DNA of 64,000 bases from Meishania litoralis (lineage in GTDB: Bacteria > Bacteroidota > Bacteroidia > Flavobacteriales > Flavobacteriaceae): positions 248,001 through 312,000 of the forward strand of contig NZ_JBHFPV010000004.1 in the NCBI RefSeq assembly GCF_042611095.1. Reading direction: 5' to 3'. This document shows, piece by piece, positions 17,715-26,828 of this stretch. Position numbers and translations under genes: made by a program. The notes below the pieces were generated by a model that was not told the origin of the DNA, did not search any database, and saw nothing but the letters and a program-made list of their open reading frames with translations. Within the stretch, counting starts at the first letter, position 1. Each line of letters opens with the position of its first letter.

Positions 17715-18905
17715 ATGCCAAAGATATCTCAGAAAGGGCTCTTCATGCCGCAGTCACCTATAAGAAAATTGGTTCCTTTCGCGGAACGGGCCAAAAATAA
17801 TGGGGTAAAGGTAATACACCTGAATATTGGCCAGCCCGATATCAAAACACCGCAGATAGCCCTTGACGCGGTCAAGAACAATACTATCGAAGTGCTCGAG
17901 TACAGTAGAACCGAGGGTTCAGAGACGTACCGCAACAAAATAGCAAAGTATTATGAAAAAAATGATATCATGGTCGATGCATCCGATATCATTGTGACCA
18001 CGGGCGGTTCTGAAGCACTTTCGTTTACGATCGGAAGTATTGCCGATACTGGTGACGAAATAATCATACCTGAACCGTTTTATGCCAATTATAATGGATT
18101 TGCAACGGCAATGGGTGTAAAGGTCGTGCCCGTGGTATCAAATATCGACACCAATTTTGCCCTGCCCCCCATAGAAGAATTCGAAAAACTCGTAACACCG
18201 CGAACCAAGGCAATTTTGATCTGTAACCCCGGTAACCCCACTGGATATCTTTATAGTAAGGAGGAAATTCAAAAATTGGCGGCCATCGTAAAAAAACATG
18301 ACCTTTTTTTAGTGGCCGATGAAGTATATCGCGAATTCACATACGACGGAAGGGAACATTATTCTATTTTACGGGAACCGGGATTGGAATCACATGCGAT
18401 AATCGTGGACTCCGTTTCGAAGCGTTATAGCATGTGCGGCGCCCGTATCGGATGTCTTGTGTCGAAAAATCAAGAAGTCGTCAAAACGGCCCTGAAGTTT
18501 GCACAGGCAAGGTTGTCGCCGCCTACATATGCGCAAATTGCCAGCGAGGCGGCGTTGGAAACTCCGCAAAGCTATTTTGACGAGGTCAAAGAAGAATATG
18601 TGGCAAGAAGAGATTTATTGATCGAAGAACTGGGTAAGATCGAAGGGATTAAGATTGGCAGACCGCAAGGGGCCTTTTATTGTATCGTAGAGCTGCCCCT
18701 GGCCGACGCTGACGATTTCGCACAATGGCTCTTAGAAGATTTCAGGGTGAACAATGAAACCGTAATGGTGGCCCCGGCAGCTGGGTTCTATGCTACAGAA
18801 GGTCTGGGCAAAAACCAAGTGAGAATCGCCTACGTACTTGATAAAGAAAGCTTAAAGCGTGCGGTCAACATACTAAAAGAAGCCTTAAAAAGTTATATTG
18901 GCTGA
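17715..18905 (+). CDS. Class I/II pyridoxal-phosphate aminotransferase
   Basis: This 396-aa aminotransferase has the fold-type I motifs GQPDIKTP, TTGGSEALSF, NPGNPTGYLYS and the PLP lysine in DSVSKRYSMCGARIG. The specificity (aspartate, aromatic or other) cannot be decided. The ATG at 17715 gives the usual MPKISQKG N-terminus; a TTG 18 nt earlier is less likely. The stop codon shares one base with the murB start (TGATG), so the two are translationally coupled. Confidence 0.93.
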   Translation: MPKISQKGLFMPQSPIRKLVPFAERAKNNGVKVIHLNIGQPDIKTPQIALDAVKNNTIEVLEYSRTEGSETYRNKIAKYYEKNDIMVDASDIIVTTGGSEALSFTIGSIADTGDEIIIPEPFYANYNGFATAMGVKVVPVVSNIDTNFALPPIEEFEKLVTPRTKAILICNPGNPTGYLYSKEEIQKLAAIVKKHDLFLVADEVYREFTYDGREHYSILREPGLESHAIIVDSVSKRYSMCGARIGCLVSKNQEVVKTALKFAQARLSPPTYAQIASEAALETPQSYFDEVKEEYVARRDLLIEELGKIEGIKIGRPQGAFYCIVELPLADADDFAQWLLEDFRVNNETVMVAPAAGFYATEGLGKNQVRIAYVLDKESLKRAVNILKEALKSYIG

Positions 18906-19921
18906 TGACCCTTGAGAAAAATAAATCGCTCAAACCATACAATACCTTTGGTATCGATGTAAAGGCCCAAGTCTTCTGTGAAATTAATTCATTGGAAGAT
19001 CTTCGGGCAGTTTACCAGATCGAAGGCCATCCGAAAAAATTCTTCATTAGCGGCGGAAGCAATATGCTCTTGACCAGAGACATAGACGCTTTGGTGCTGC
19101 ATATCAATTTAAAGGGAATCGAAGTGGTTTCTGAAGATGATGATGAGGTCGTCATTAAGGTCATGGCCGGCGAGAATTGGCATGCAATGGTACTTTGGTC
19201 GCTTGAACAGGGTTATGGCGGATTAGAAAACCTGTCATTGATCCCTGGAAATACGGGTACGGCACCGATTCAGAATATAGGTGCCTATGGTGTCGAGTTG
19301 AAAGATGTCTTTAGAAGCTGTGAAGCTTTTGATATAAAAGCCCAAGCGATAAGAACGTTTACTAAAGAAGAATGTCAATTCGGATACCGTGACTCGTATT
19401 TCAAAAATGAAGGAAAAGGGGAATATGTTATTATTTCCGTTTGTTTAAAACTGACCAAGAAGAACCACCGACTGAATACCTCTTATGGTTCTATCGAGGA
19501 AGAATTAAAAAATAACGCTGTTATCCTTCCTACGATAAAAGATGTATCGGAGGCCGTTATTGCGATTCGAAAGCGTAAATTGCCTGATCCGAAAGAATTG
19601 GGCAATAGCGGTAGTTTTTTCAAAAATCCCGTCATATCGGCTTCTAAATTCCGTACCTTCATGAAGCATCATCCTGAAGCTCCGCATTACAAGGTTTCCG
19701 AGAACGACTATAAGATTCCCGCCGGATGGCTGATCGAACAATGCGGATTCAAGGGAAAGCGGTTCGGTGATGCCGGTGTACACAAGAACCAAGCTTTGGT
19801 GCTTGTAAATTACGGCTCTGCAACAGGGCTTGAAATATTGAATTTGGCGACCAAGATCATGAAAACGGTCGAACAGCGATTCGGCATAGAAATTATCCCC
19901 GAGGTCAATATAATAAAATAA
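18905..19921 (+). CDS. murB: UDP-N-acetylenolpyruvoylglucosamine reductase
   Basis: This FAD enzyme reduces UDP-GlcNAc-enolpyruvate to UDP-MurNAc in peptidoglycan synthesis. It has 338 aa with FAD-binding motifs FISGGSNML and IPGNTGTAPIQNIGAYGVE. The FGYRDSYFK segment marks a type I (E. coli-like) MurB, and GNSGSFFKNPV carries the catalytic Ser. It overlaps the aminotransferase stop by one base. A stem-loop begins within its stop codon. Confidence 0.97.
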   Translation: MTLEKNKSLKPYNTFGIDVKAQVFCEINSLEDLRAVYQIEGHPKKFFISGGSNMLLTRDIDALVLHINLKGIEVVSEDDDEVVIKVMAGENWHAMVLWSLEQGYGGLENLSLIPGNTGTAPIQNIGAYGVELKDVFRSCEAFDIKAQAIRTFTKEECQFGYRDSYFKNEGKGEYVIISVCLKLTKKNHRLNTSYGSIEEELKNNAVILPTIKDVSEAVIAIRKRKLPDPKELGNSGSFFKNPVISASKFRTFMKHHPEAPHYKVSENDYKIPAGWLIEQCGFKGKRFGDAGVHKNQALVLVNYGSATGLEILNLATKIMKTVEQRFGIEIIPEVNIIK

Positions 19922-19999
19922 CCCCCGAAGAAGTTCCCCGAGGGTTATACCAAACCAAACTAACCAAAAACTAAATGTGCAGTTACCAAGTGCACATTT
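19919..19999. terminator. Two hairpins after murB; the first pairs better on the minus strand
   Basis: Hairpin 1 (19919-19947) pairs TAACCCTCG with CGGGGGTTA when read on the minus strand, using a G-U pair; the plus-strand version has a C-A mismatch. A TTTTATT tract follows it on the minus strand. Hairpin 2 is AAATGTGCA, loop GTTACCAAG, TGCACATTT (19973-19999), a perfect 9-bp stem. An A/C-rich linker joins them. They may terminate murB, or hairpin 1 may end a minus-strand small RNA. Confidence 0.5.
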
Positions 20000-20126
20000 A
20001 TATTAAAATTTTGTGATAACGCTAGCTATAACAATCAATTTCATAAATTAGCGTTTAAGGGATATACGGTTCAAAAAGAAAATTGGATGCTTTGTCCATC
20101 AATTTTTTAAAACCCATGAACAAGGT

Positions 20127-20690
20127 ATGAGCACACTTCTTGAAAAGCACATCGTAGAGTTGCTTCAAGAGCGAAATGAAAAAGCCATTTCCCTTTTGTA
20201 CGACAACTACGGCGATACGTTGTTCGGGGTCGCCAATAAAGTCGTTCGTGATGAAGAATTGGCACAGGATGTTCTGCAGGAAAGTTTCGTGAAAATCTGG
20301 AAAAAATCGGACTCTTACGACCCCACCAAGGCAAAATTGTTCACCTGGCTTTTTCGTATTACACGGAATACCGCCATTGACAAATTAAGAAGTGTCAACA
20401 CGAAAACGGACAAGGAAATCCAAATGGACGTTTCAGACGTATATAATCTAGGTGTTGAGGGCATAAGGCCGGAACTCATGGATGTTCGCGAGAACTTGGA
20501 CAAGATAGAGTCTAAGTATCAAATAGTACTTGAAGCTCTATTTTTTCAAGGAATGACCCAACAGGAGGCCAGTGAAGAGTTGGATATTCCTTTGGGAACC
20601 ATAAAATCGAGGTTGAAAATCGGTTTGCGCGAACTCAAAAAAGTATATGGGCCGACGACGATCATGCTCGCACTTCTAATTTTATCGTAA
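20127..20690 (+). CDS. ECF RNA polymerase sigma factor
   Basis: This 187-aa sigma-70-family factor has region 2 (DNYGDTLFGVANKVVRDEE, AQDVLQESFVKIW, FTWLFRITRNTAIDKLR, about residues 21-88) and region 4 (FFQGMTQQEASEELDIPLGTIKSRLKIGL, about 140-170). It redirects RNA polymerase to stress-type promoters. Its stop overlaps the start of an anti-sigma gene (TAATG), the classical paired arrangement. No -33/-7 housekeeping element is obvious upstream, which would fit autoregulation from its own promoter. Confidence 0.94.
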   Translation: MSTLLEKHIVELLQERNEKAISLLYDNYGDTLFGVANKVVRDEELAQDVLQESFVKIWKKSDSYDPTKAKLFTWLFRITRNTAIDKLRSVNTKTDKEIQMDVSDVYNLGVEGIRPELMDVRENLDKIESKYQIVLEALFFQGMTQQEASEELDIPLGTIKSRLKIGLRELKKVYGPTTIMLALLILS

Positions 20691-21448
20691 TGAAAGAAAA
20701 AATTAAAGTATTTCTAGATTCCGACTTGCTTGAAAAGTATCTTTTGGGCACTGCAACGAAGCAAGAAGAGTTTCAATGTGAGCGATACATTGCAATGTAT
20801 CCTGAAGTAAGGGAAACCTTTGACGAACTTCAAGAGAATTTGGAAGAGTTTGCAAAAATGCATGCTTTGAAATCTCCCGAAGGGCTTAAAGAAAAAATAA
20901 TCGCAAGAATCAGGGCAGAGAACTCCGGTAGAAAGAAGTTCTTCAAATATGCCATCGCAGCCAGTTTCGCGGCATTGATGTTCGCCGGTGCATCATATTT
21001 CTTTTGGGACCAGAATCAAAATCTGCAAGAACAGAATACGATCGTTACCAATGAAATCAAGGACCTTAAAGAGAATATGAAGCAGCAATTGGAAGATGTT
21101 CGAAACCAATTTATCGTTTTGAACAACCCCCAAACTAGAAAGCTTAATGTAAAAGGCAACCAAAAGGCCAAAGATTTGAAAGCGGTGGCCTATATCAATC
21201 CTGTAAAAAAACTTTCCTATATCAACGTTAGCAAGTTGCCCAATTTACCTGAAAGCCAAGTTTTTCAAATGTGGGCAGAGGTTAACGGAGAGATGGTCAA
21301 TCTAGGGGTAATTAGTGAGGCCAGCGACAAAGAAAAATTAGTGGCATTGCCTTATGCCGAAAATGCGGTCGGGTATATTACGATCGAGCCACAGGGTGGA
21401 AACGAAACTCCGACTGTTGAGAACATCGTTGCCAATATCAAATATTGA
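20690..21448 (+). CDS. Membrane anti-sigma factor (RskA-like)
   Basis: This 252-aa protein has a cytoplasmic N-terminal sigma-binding region (1-80), one TM helix (about 84-103), a short coiled coil (QNLQEQNTIVTNEIKDLKE) and a periplasmic RskA-type C-terminal domain (PESQVFQMWAEVNGEMVNLG). The N-terminal domain lacks the HxxxCxxC zinc motif, so it is a zinc-independent anti-sigma. It should hold the preceding ECF factor inactive until the periplasmic domain senses a signal. It overlaps that gene by one base. Confidence 0.9.
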   Translation: MKEKIKVFLDSDLLEKYLLGTATKQEEFQCERYIAMYPEVRETFDELQENLEEFAKMHALKSPEGLKEKIIARIRAENSGRKKFFKYAIAASFAALMFAGASYFFWDQNQNLQEQNTIVTNEIKDLKENMKQQLEDVRNQFIVLNNPQTRKLNVKGNQKAKDLKAVAYINPVKKLSYINVSKLPNLPESQVFQMWAEVNGEMVNLGVISEASDKEKLVALPYAENAVGYITIEPQGGNETPTVENIVANIKY

Positions 21449-21470
21449 TTTTTGCCCAATATCGAAAAAT

Positions 21471-21505
21471 AAGGCCCTGGCATTAATGCCAGGGCCTTAT
21501 TTTTG
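21471..21505 (+). terminator. Intrinsic terminator after the sigma/anti-sigma pair
   Basis: AAGGCCCTGGCATT is followed directly by its reverse complement, a perfect 28-nt palindrome at 21471-21498, then ATTTTTG. A TAACTTTG -7 element for the next gene begins right after it (21506-21513), so terminator and promoter are packed together. Confidence 0.85.
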
Positions 21506-21529
21506 TAACTTTGCATAAAATTACCGATA

Positions 21530-21739
21530 ATGAAATTGATATTACTGACCATTGGACTTTTGGCCGTTGCGTTTGCAGGAATCGCCATAAAAATATGGTC
21601 AAAAAAAGATGGAAAATTCGCGGGCACGTGTGCGAGCCAAAGTCCATTTTTGAATAAAGAAGGAGAAGCCTGTGGTATGTGCGGTAAATTGCCGAACGAA
21701 CAGGATTGTCGAAGGGAATCATTAACGGAATTACATTGA
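21530..21739 (+). CDS. Small Cys-rich membrane or secreted protein
   Basis: This 69-aa protein has an N-terminal hydrophobic helix (residues 3-20), which is either a membrane anchor or a signal sequence. A soluble tail follows with CAS...EACGMCGK...DC, four Cys in all. Proteins of this shape are widespread in Flavobacteriaceae without known function; the Cys pattern suggests a metal site or disulfides. A TAACTTTG -7 element lies 17 nt upstream. The next gene, an ECF sigma factor, is in the same frame 36 nt downstream and may share its transcript. Confidence 0.75.
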   Translation: MKLILLTIGLLAVAFAGIAIKIWSKKDGKFAGTCASQSPFLNKEGEACGMCGKLPNEQDCRRESLTELH

Positions 21740-21775
21740 TTCCGCTTCATCTCTGATTGCTTTACGCTACAACAA

Positions 21776-22342
21776 TTGCAATTGAATACACCAGGTATAA
21801 AGATCAAAGAGACCATACTGAAGGCCAAACAGGGAAACCAAATCGCTTTTAGTGCACTTTTGGATACCTTTTGGAACGATGTTTACGGTTTTCAGTTAAA
21901 GCGTACCGAAAATGAAAATGACGCCGAAGACATCACCATTCAGACCTTTTCCAAGGCTTTTGATAAAATCGACACCTATGATGAGGCTTACGGGTTCAAA
22001 ACTTGGTTGATTGCTATTTCAAAAAACATACATGTTGACCTAATTCGAAAAAGAAAGCGAAACGTATTAGGTGCCGATGGTAATGATGAGGCAATCAAAT
22101 CGGTTCTTGATGATGCACCATCTGCTGAAGACCAACTGATCATTAAACAGAATTTGGCGGCCTTATTGCAGCATATTAGAAAATTAAAGCCGCATTATCA
22201 AGAGGTTATCAATCTACGGTATTTCAATGAAATGAGCTACGCGGCTATAGCGCAAGAACTCAATGAGCCCATGAACAACGTTAAAGTAAAATTATTGAGG
22301 GCCAAAAAATTACTTGCCGAAATGATCAAGAGCAAAGATTAG
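21776..22342 (+). CDS. Second ECF sigma factor, apparent TTG start
   Basis: This 188-aa sigma-70-family protein has region 2 (LLDTFWNDVYGFQLKRTENENDAED, FKTWLIAISKNIHVDLIRKRKR) and region 4 (NLRYFNEMSYAAIAQELNEPMNNVKVKLLRAKKLL). There is no ATG between the upstream in-frame stop (21737-21739) and conserved sequence; TTG at 21776 or 21782 is the probable start. No anti-sigma gene follows. It sits 36 nt after the small Cys-rich protein gene, which could be its regulator or simply a neighbour. Confidence 0.9.
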   Translation: MQLNTPGIKIKETILKAKQGNQIAFSALLDTFWNDVYGFQLKRTENENDAEDITIQTFSKAFDKIDTYDEAYGFKTWLIAISKNIHVDLIRKRKRNVLGADGNDEAIKSVLDDAPSAEDQLIIKQNLAALLQHIRKLKPHYQEVINLRYFNEMSYAAIAQELNEPMNNVKVKLLRAKKLLAEMIKSKD

Positions 22343-22376
22343 TACTTATAAGGGGCAATTTTTAGGGTAATAATTA

Positions 22377-22637
22377 TTATCTGGGAATTTCTTTTTTGAC
22401 CAATGTAATGTATGATTTCATGGCATCTTCTCGTGTGATATTCTTGGCTTGAATAAGGGCATTGGCCTTGAAGGCGTTGATCAGAGGTGTTTCACTGCCC
22501 GGATTGTTAAAATTCTTATTCGCGATTTTATAATAGGCATAAAGTTTAAGCAACAAATCAGCCGGGAGTGGTTCGGTATAATTATTTACAAATTCGACCG
22601 CCTTGGTAAAATCAGATCGTAACTTATCATCTTTCAT
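22377..22637 (-). CDS. Acyl-CoA-binding protein
   Basis: This ~86-aa ACBP binds long-chain acyl-CoA in the cytosol. It has the four-helix signature F..AVEFVNNY, LPADLLLKLYAYYKIA and a C-terminal YITLVKKEI. The start MKDDKLRSDF at 22637 fits family N-termini; a longer frame to 22679 would run well into psd. The start overlaps the psd stop by 11 nt, and it is the last gene of the rsfS-ftsH-LUD-cdsA-psd operon, which fits a role in lipid supply. Confidence 0.9.
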   Translation of the reverse strand: MKDDKLRSDFTKAVEFVNNYTEPLPADLLLKLYAYYKIANKNFNNPGSETPLINAFKANALIQAKNITREDAMKSYITLVKKEIPR

Positions 22638-23307
22638 CGTCCATTTTATTGATGACCGTTGCGATACAGGTTTTGGCACCTACCACCTTCTGGTCCAATT
22701 TAACCGCAATTGCTGCATTCAATGGCAGTAAAAGATCTACCCTGGAGCCGAATTTTATGAACCCGGCATCATCTCCCTGTTGTACGCTTTGGCCTTCTTC
22801 GGCATAGTTTACGATTCGTCTTGCCATTGCGCCCGCGATTTGTCTGTATAATATATCGCCGAACTTTGGGGTATTGACCACCACCGTAGTACGTTCGTTT
22901 TCCAAACTTGACTTAGGATGCCAAGCGACCAAATATTTACCAGGATGATATTTGGAATACTTAATACTTCCGCTGACCGGATATCTGGTTACATGCACGT
23001 TCACCGGTGACATGAAAATGGAGACCTGTATTCTTTTATCCTTGAAATATTCTGGATCTTCAACCTCTTCGATAACCACTACCTTACCGTCTACAGGGGC
23101 AAGAACTTCATCAAAACTTTTGACAGGAACCCTTTTCGGATTGCGGAAAAACTGAAGAATTAGCACCAATATAAGAACGGCAATGATCTGGATCGCCCAT
23201 CTCAACCAAGTGATATCCAAATAGAACTGAGAAACCAATACCGCGGTAATTACAAGAAAAAAAGTCGTCAAAATTATTGTTTGACCCTCCCTATGAAACA
23301 TATGCAA
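22627..23307 (-). CDS. psd: Phosphatidylserine decarboxylase, short type
   Basis: This 226-aa membrane enzyme converts phosphatidylserine to phosphatidylethanolamine. Two hydrophobic segments near the N-terminus (about 9-27 and 33-52) anchor it. It is a self-cleaving pyruvoyl enzyme; the Gly-Ser processing site is in IKFGSRVDLLLP near residue 190. FMSPVNVHVTRYPVSG is the family His-containing motif. It overlaps cdsA by 17 nt at its start and ACBP by 11 nt at its end. Confidence 0.95.
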   Translation of the reverse strand: MHMFHREGQTIILTTFFLVITAVLVSQFYLDITWLRWAIQIIAVLILVLILQFFRNPKRVPVKSFDEVLAPVDGKVVVIEEVEDPEYFKDKRIQVSIFMSPVNVHVTRYPVSGSIKYSKYHPGKYLVAWHPKSSLENERTTVVVNTPKFGDILYRQIAGAMARRIVNYAEEGQSVQQGDDAGFIKFGSRVDLLLPLNAAIAVKLDQKVVGAKTCIATVINKMDDER

Positions 23308-24094
23308 AAATCGTTAATGTTAAGTATGTAAATGGTGCCGCGAAGACAAGGCTATCCAACCGATCCAACATTCCGCCATGGCCGGGTAAGATAGCCCCAC
23401 TGTCCTTTACGCCTGCAGAGCGCTTGAGCTTCGATTCCAACAAGTCGCCCAAACTGCCTGATACAACGATCACAGCGGCTAAGATCATCCATTGGCCCGG
23501 ACTTATCAATGGTTCGTATATGCCCATCAGATATGCCGCACCCATTGCAAATATAAAACCCCCGATCGTTCCTTCAACAGTTTTTTTTGGAGAAATCGAG
23601 GGGTAGAGTTTTGTGCGCCCAACACTTTTTCCTACGATGTAGGCAAAAGAATCGTTTACCCATATCAATATAAAGATCCCCATTATGAGAAGTTTGGCAA
23701 AGTCATCATCCTTATATGGGATCATGGTCAGAAAAATGCATCCACCCCCGATATAAAGTAGCCCGATTATGAATTTTTGTATCGTATTGAATTGTCTTTC
23801 CTTTCTTTGGAACAGGTAGAACAAAAGGGCGATGTCAATAGTTATCGTAATGAACATCAACAGGTTGATCAGTCCCTTGTCGCTGGTCAAATAGATGAAG
23901 ATCCACCATAAGGCAAGATAGGCTATGAATATATGGTATCCTCTAAGGGCAACAAGCCTTTTGTATTCATAAAGGCATGCAAGGCCAAAGGTCATGAACA
24001 AAAAATCGAACGCATCAGAATTCAAGAATACCGCTGATAGCAACAAAACGATATATACGGCACCTGTAAGCGATCGTCTTAAGATTTCCCTCAT
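23291..24094 (-). CDS. cdsA: Phosphatidate cytidylyltransferase
   Basis: CdsA makes CDP-diacylglycerol from phosphatidate and CTP, supplying phospholipid synthesis. It is a polytopic 267-aa protein with about seven hydrophobic helices. The signature at the C-terminal end is SGSLGDLLESKLKRSAGVKDSG...PGHGGMLDRLDS, near residues 210-250. It is one base away from the upstream LUD gene and overlaps psd, so the lipid steps are physically coupled. Confidence 0.97.
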   Translation of the reverse strand: MREILRRSLTGAVYIVLLLSAVFLNSDAFDFLFMTFGLACLYEYKRLVALRGYHIFIAYLALWWIFIYLTSDKGLINLLMFITITIDIALLFYLFQRKERQFNTIQKFIIGLLYIGGGCIFLTMIPYKDDDFAKLLIMGIFILIWVNDSFAYIVGKSVGRTKLYPSISPKKTVEGTIGGFIFAMGAAYLMGIYEPLISPGQWMILAAVIVVSGSLGDLLESKLKRSAGVKDSGAILPGHGGMLDRLDSLVFAAPFTYLTLTIFAYVS

Positions 24095-24095
24095 G

Positions 24096-24701
24096 CTACA
24101 AATCCTCCTGAAGTAATAGATAAAGGTTCTTTGAACTACTTCCGTAGGTCAAGAAATCGTCGGAATTTTCAGTTGTGGGAAGAAAATGTTTGAGTGTGGT
24201 AATATTCGCGGGAATGTTATGTCCGTATTTTTTCTTTATGATTTTCAGTCCTTCACCAATAGACTCTACCAATTGACTTGTTGTAGCATAAACAATGACA
24301 TTGTCGGGAAGCTCATTGAGCTTCTTTTCCCTCAATTGGTTGGAACAAACTAGAATGGAACCGTTTTGGGCAATGAGATGTTCGCAGGTCGTAAAAAACA
24401 CGTCGCTTTCTTCTGTCTTATCGGTGAACTTGACATCTTTTGCGAATTTTTCTGTCAATCGGGGGTTCATTGCAAAAAACGGATAGTCTTGCCATCCATT
24501 TTCTTCGACAATGTTCTTCACGGCCGTTGAGACTTCGGAAAAAGAATCACAGTATAGAAATTTGCCCCCATTTTTTTTGAAATGGATGGTAAACTTCTCA
24601 TCGACGGGAATATTGAGATCGGGCATATGCATACCTCGGGTTTCCTTAGTTTCTTTCGAAACTTTTTTTCCACCACCAAAAAGTTTGTCAAATAGCCCCA
24701 T
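24096..24701 (-). CDS. LUD domain protein (LutC/YkgG-like)
   Basis: This 201-aa protein has the LUD fold of LutB/LutC proteins, which are linked to lactate utilisation in other bacteria. Landmarks are FFTTCEHLIAQNGSILV and VIVYATTSQLVESIGEGL. Here it is not next to other lut genes but sits between ftsH and cdsA, an arrangement I recognise as common in Flavobacteriaceae, so its role may differ from lactate oxidation. No signal peptide or membrane helix is visible. Confidence 0.82.
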   Translation of the reverse strand: MGLFDKLFGGGKKVSKETKETRGMHMPDLNIPVDEKFTIHFKKNGGKFLYCDSFSEVSTAVKNIVEENGWQDYPFFAMNPRLTEKFAKDVKFTDKTEESDVFFTTCEHLIAQNGSILVCSNQLREKKLNELPDNVIVYATTSQLVESIGEGLKIIKKKYGHNIPANITTLKHFLPTTENSDDFLTYGSSSKNLYLLLQEDL

Positions 24702-24760
24702 CGACTGTATAATACTTCTTCAATATGTGCCCGCTAATAAAAAAACAACGCTAAATATAG

Positions 24761-26776
24761 CTATTTATTTTCTTCTTCTTTATCCGGCTCGGCACTGGTT
24801 TTTTCTGAGACCAAAGCGTCTTCGACGGCCTCCTTTGGTATTTCTTGCCCCTTCTCGTCAAACTCCTTTTCAAAAGGGCGCTTTCCGAAAATCTTTTCAA
24901 GGTCTTCCTTGAATATAACTTCTTTTTCGAGTAGGCGTTCGGCCAAAATGGTCAACTTGTCTTTGTTCTCCTTCAAAACCTCTATGGCCCGAACATATTG
25001 TTCTTCAATAAGTTTTGAAATCTCAATATCTATTTTGCGCGCGGTTTCTTCACTATAAGGTTTGGAAAAGCTGTAATCGGTCTGCCCTGAAGAATCATAG
25101 TAGGTCAAGTTGCCCAGTTCATCATTAAGCCCATAAACGGTCACCATGGCCCGCGCCTGCTTGGTTACTTTTTCCAAATCGCTCAACGCCCCCGTTGATA
25201 TTTTATCGAATATTACTTTTTCGGCCGCCCGGCCCCCCAAAGTGGCGCACATTTCATCTTTCATTTGTTCGGGCCTCACGATCAATCGTTCTTCGGGCAG
25301 GTACCATGCCGCCCCTAAGGATTGGCCCCTGGGTACAATGGTCACCTTTACCAAAGGAGCCGCGTGTTCCAACATCCAACTTACCGTGGCGTGACCCGCC
25401 TCATGATAGGCGATCGTCTTTTTTTCACCAGGAGTAATGATCTTGTTCTTTTTCTCCAATCCACCGACAATACGATCTACGGCATCAAGGAAATCTTGTT
25501 TGCTCACCGCTTTCTTCTCTTTTCGAGCAGCGATCAAAGCGGCCTCGTTGCAGACATTTGCAATATCGGCACCAGAAAAGCCCGGGGTCTGTCTAGCTAA
25601 AAAGTCAAGATCTAGTTTTTCGGAAGTTTTTATTGGCCTGAGATGTACTTCGAAAATTTCTTTTCGTTCTCGAATATCGGGTAAATCGACATAGATCTGT
25701 CTATCAAAGCGGCCTGCCCGCATGAGTGCCTTGTCCAAAACATCGGCACGGTTGGTAGCGGCCAGTACAATGACATTCGTATTGGTGCCGAAACCGTCCA
25801 TTTCGGTCAACAACTGGTTCAAAGTGTTTTCGCGCTCGTCGTTGGAGCCCGTGAAGTTGTTCTTTCCCCTTGCCCGGCCAATAGCATCTATTTCATCAAT
25901 AAAAATAATGGCGGGTGATTTGTCTTTGGCCTGTTTGAAGAGGTCACGTACCCTGGAAGCACCAACACCTACGAACATTTCAACGAAATCAGACCCGGAA
26001 AGAGAAAAGAAAGGTACCTTGGCTTCACCGGCCACTGCCTTTGCAAGTAATGTTTTACCCGTTCCCGGAGGGCCGACCAATAACGCACCCTTCGGAATTT
26101 TACCTCCCAATGAGGTATATTTGTCGGGGTGTTTTAAAAACTCCACGATTTCTTCTACTTCCTCTTTTGCGCCTTCCAATCCGGCAACATCTTTAAATGA
26201 AGTTCTGGTATCGGTCTTTTCATCGAAGAGTTTTGCCTTTGATTTTCCTATATTAAATATCTGACCACCGGCTCCGCCACCACCGCCGCCCGACATTCTG
26301 CGCATCAAATAAATCCAGATACCTATAATCAATACGAACGGTAAGATGCTCAACAACATCTCCATGAAGAGATTTGATTCTTTATCGAATTCTACAATGG
26401 TATCTAGATTGTTTTCTTTCTTGATTTCGGTAATCTCGTTTTGAAATATCTGCAAATCACCATAATCAAGAACGTATTGGGGTACAGCCCCGGTCGAGGG
26501 CAGCCAAGGCTTGATGTTCACATCTTGGTGCACATCTTTTTGAAGTGCCTCATCAGAGAGAAAGACTTTCGCCTGATTGGTATTGGTAATGATCAATATT
26601 TTACTGATGTCACCATTTCTAAGATACTCCTGAAGTTCAGAAGTAGTGGTTTTCTTTGTATTAGACAGGTTCGAACTGCCAAAAAACTGAAAACCTATAA
26701 GGAGTACTATTATCGATCCGTAAATCCACCACGAGCTGAATTTAGGTTTCTTATTTGTGTTATTGTCTTTTGCCAT
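24761..26776 (-). CDS. ftsH: ATP-dependent zinc metalloprotease FtsH
   Basis: This membrane AAA+ protease degrades misfolded membrane proteins and regulatory targets. It has 671 aa with TM1 at about 17-33, a periplasmic region, TM2 at about 138-158, a Gly-rich linker, Walker A GPPGTGKT (235-242), Walker B IIFIDEIDAIG, the second region of homology (ATNRADVLDKALMRAGRFDRQ) and the zinc site HEAGH. The C-terminal tail is acidic and low in complexity. It follows rsfS and precedes the LUD gene. Confidence 0.98.
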   Translation of the reverse strand: MAKDNNTNKKPKFSSWWIYGSIIVLLIGFQFFGSSNLSNTKKTTTSELQEYLRNGDISKILIITNTNQAKVFLSDEALQKDVHQDVNIKPWLPSTGAVPQYVLDYGDLQIFQNEITEIKKENNLDTIVEFDKESNLFMEMLLSILPFVLIIGIWIYLMRRMSGGGGGGAGGQIFNIGKSKAKLFDEKTDTRTSFKDVAGLEGAKEEVEEIVEFLKHPDKYTSLGGKIPKGALLVGPPGTGKTLLAKAVAGEAKVPFFSLSGSDFVEMFVGVGASRVRDLFKQAKDKSPAIIFIDEIDAIGRARGKNNFTGSNDERENTLNQLLTEMDGFGTNTNVIVLAATNRADVLDKALMRAGRFDRQIYVDLPDIRERKEIFEVHLRPIKTSEKLDLDFLARQTPGFSGADIANVCNEAALIAARKEKKAVSKQDFLDAVDRIVGGLEKKNKIITPGEKKTIAYHEAGHATVSWMLEHAAPLVKVTIVPRGQSLGAAWYLPEERLIVRPEQMKDEMCATLGGRAAEKVIFDKISTGALSDLEKVTKQARAMVTVYGLNDELGNLTYYDSSGQTDYSFSKPYSEETARKIDIEISKLIEEQYVRAIEVLKENKDKLTILAERLLEKEVIFKEDLEKIFGKRPFEKEFDEKGQEIPKEAVEDALVSEKTSAEPDKEEENK

Positions 26777-26828
26777 TAATATTTTTTTTACCCGTTTCCA
26801 GTTTTAGAACTATCAATAAAAATCTGGA

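Noticed and set aside
25722..26264. 180-codon plus-strand frame
   Set aside because: Antisense shadow of ftsH, whose AAA+ and zinc motifs occupy the opposite strand.
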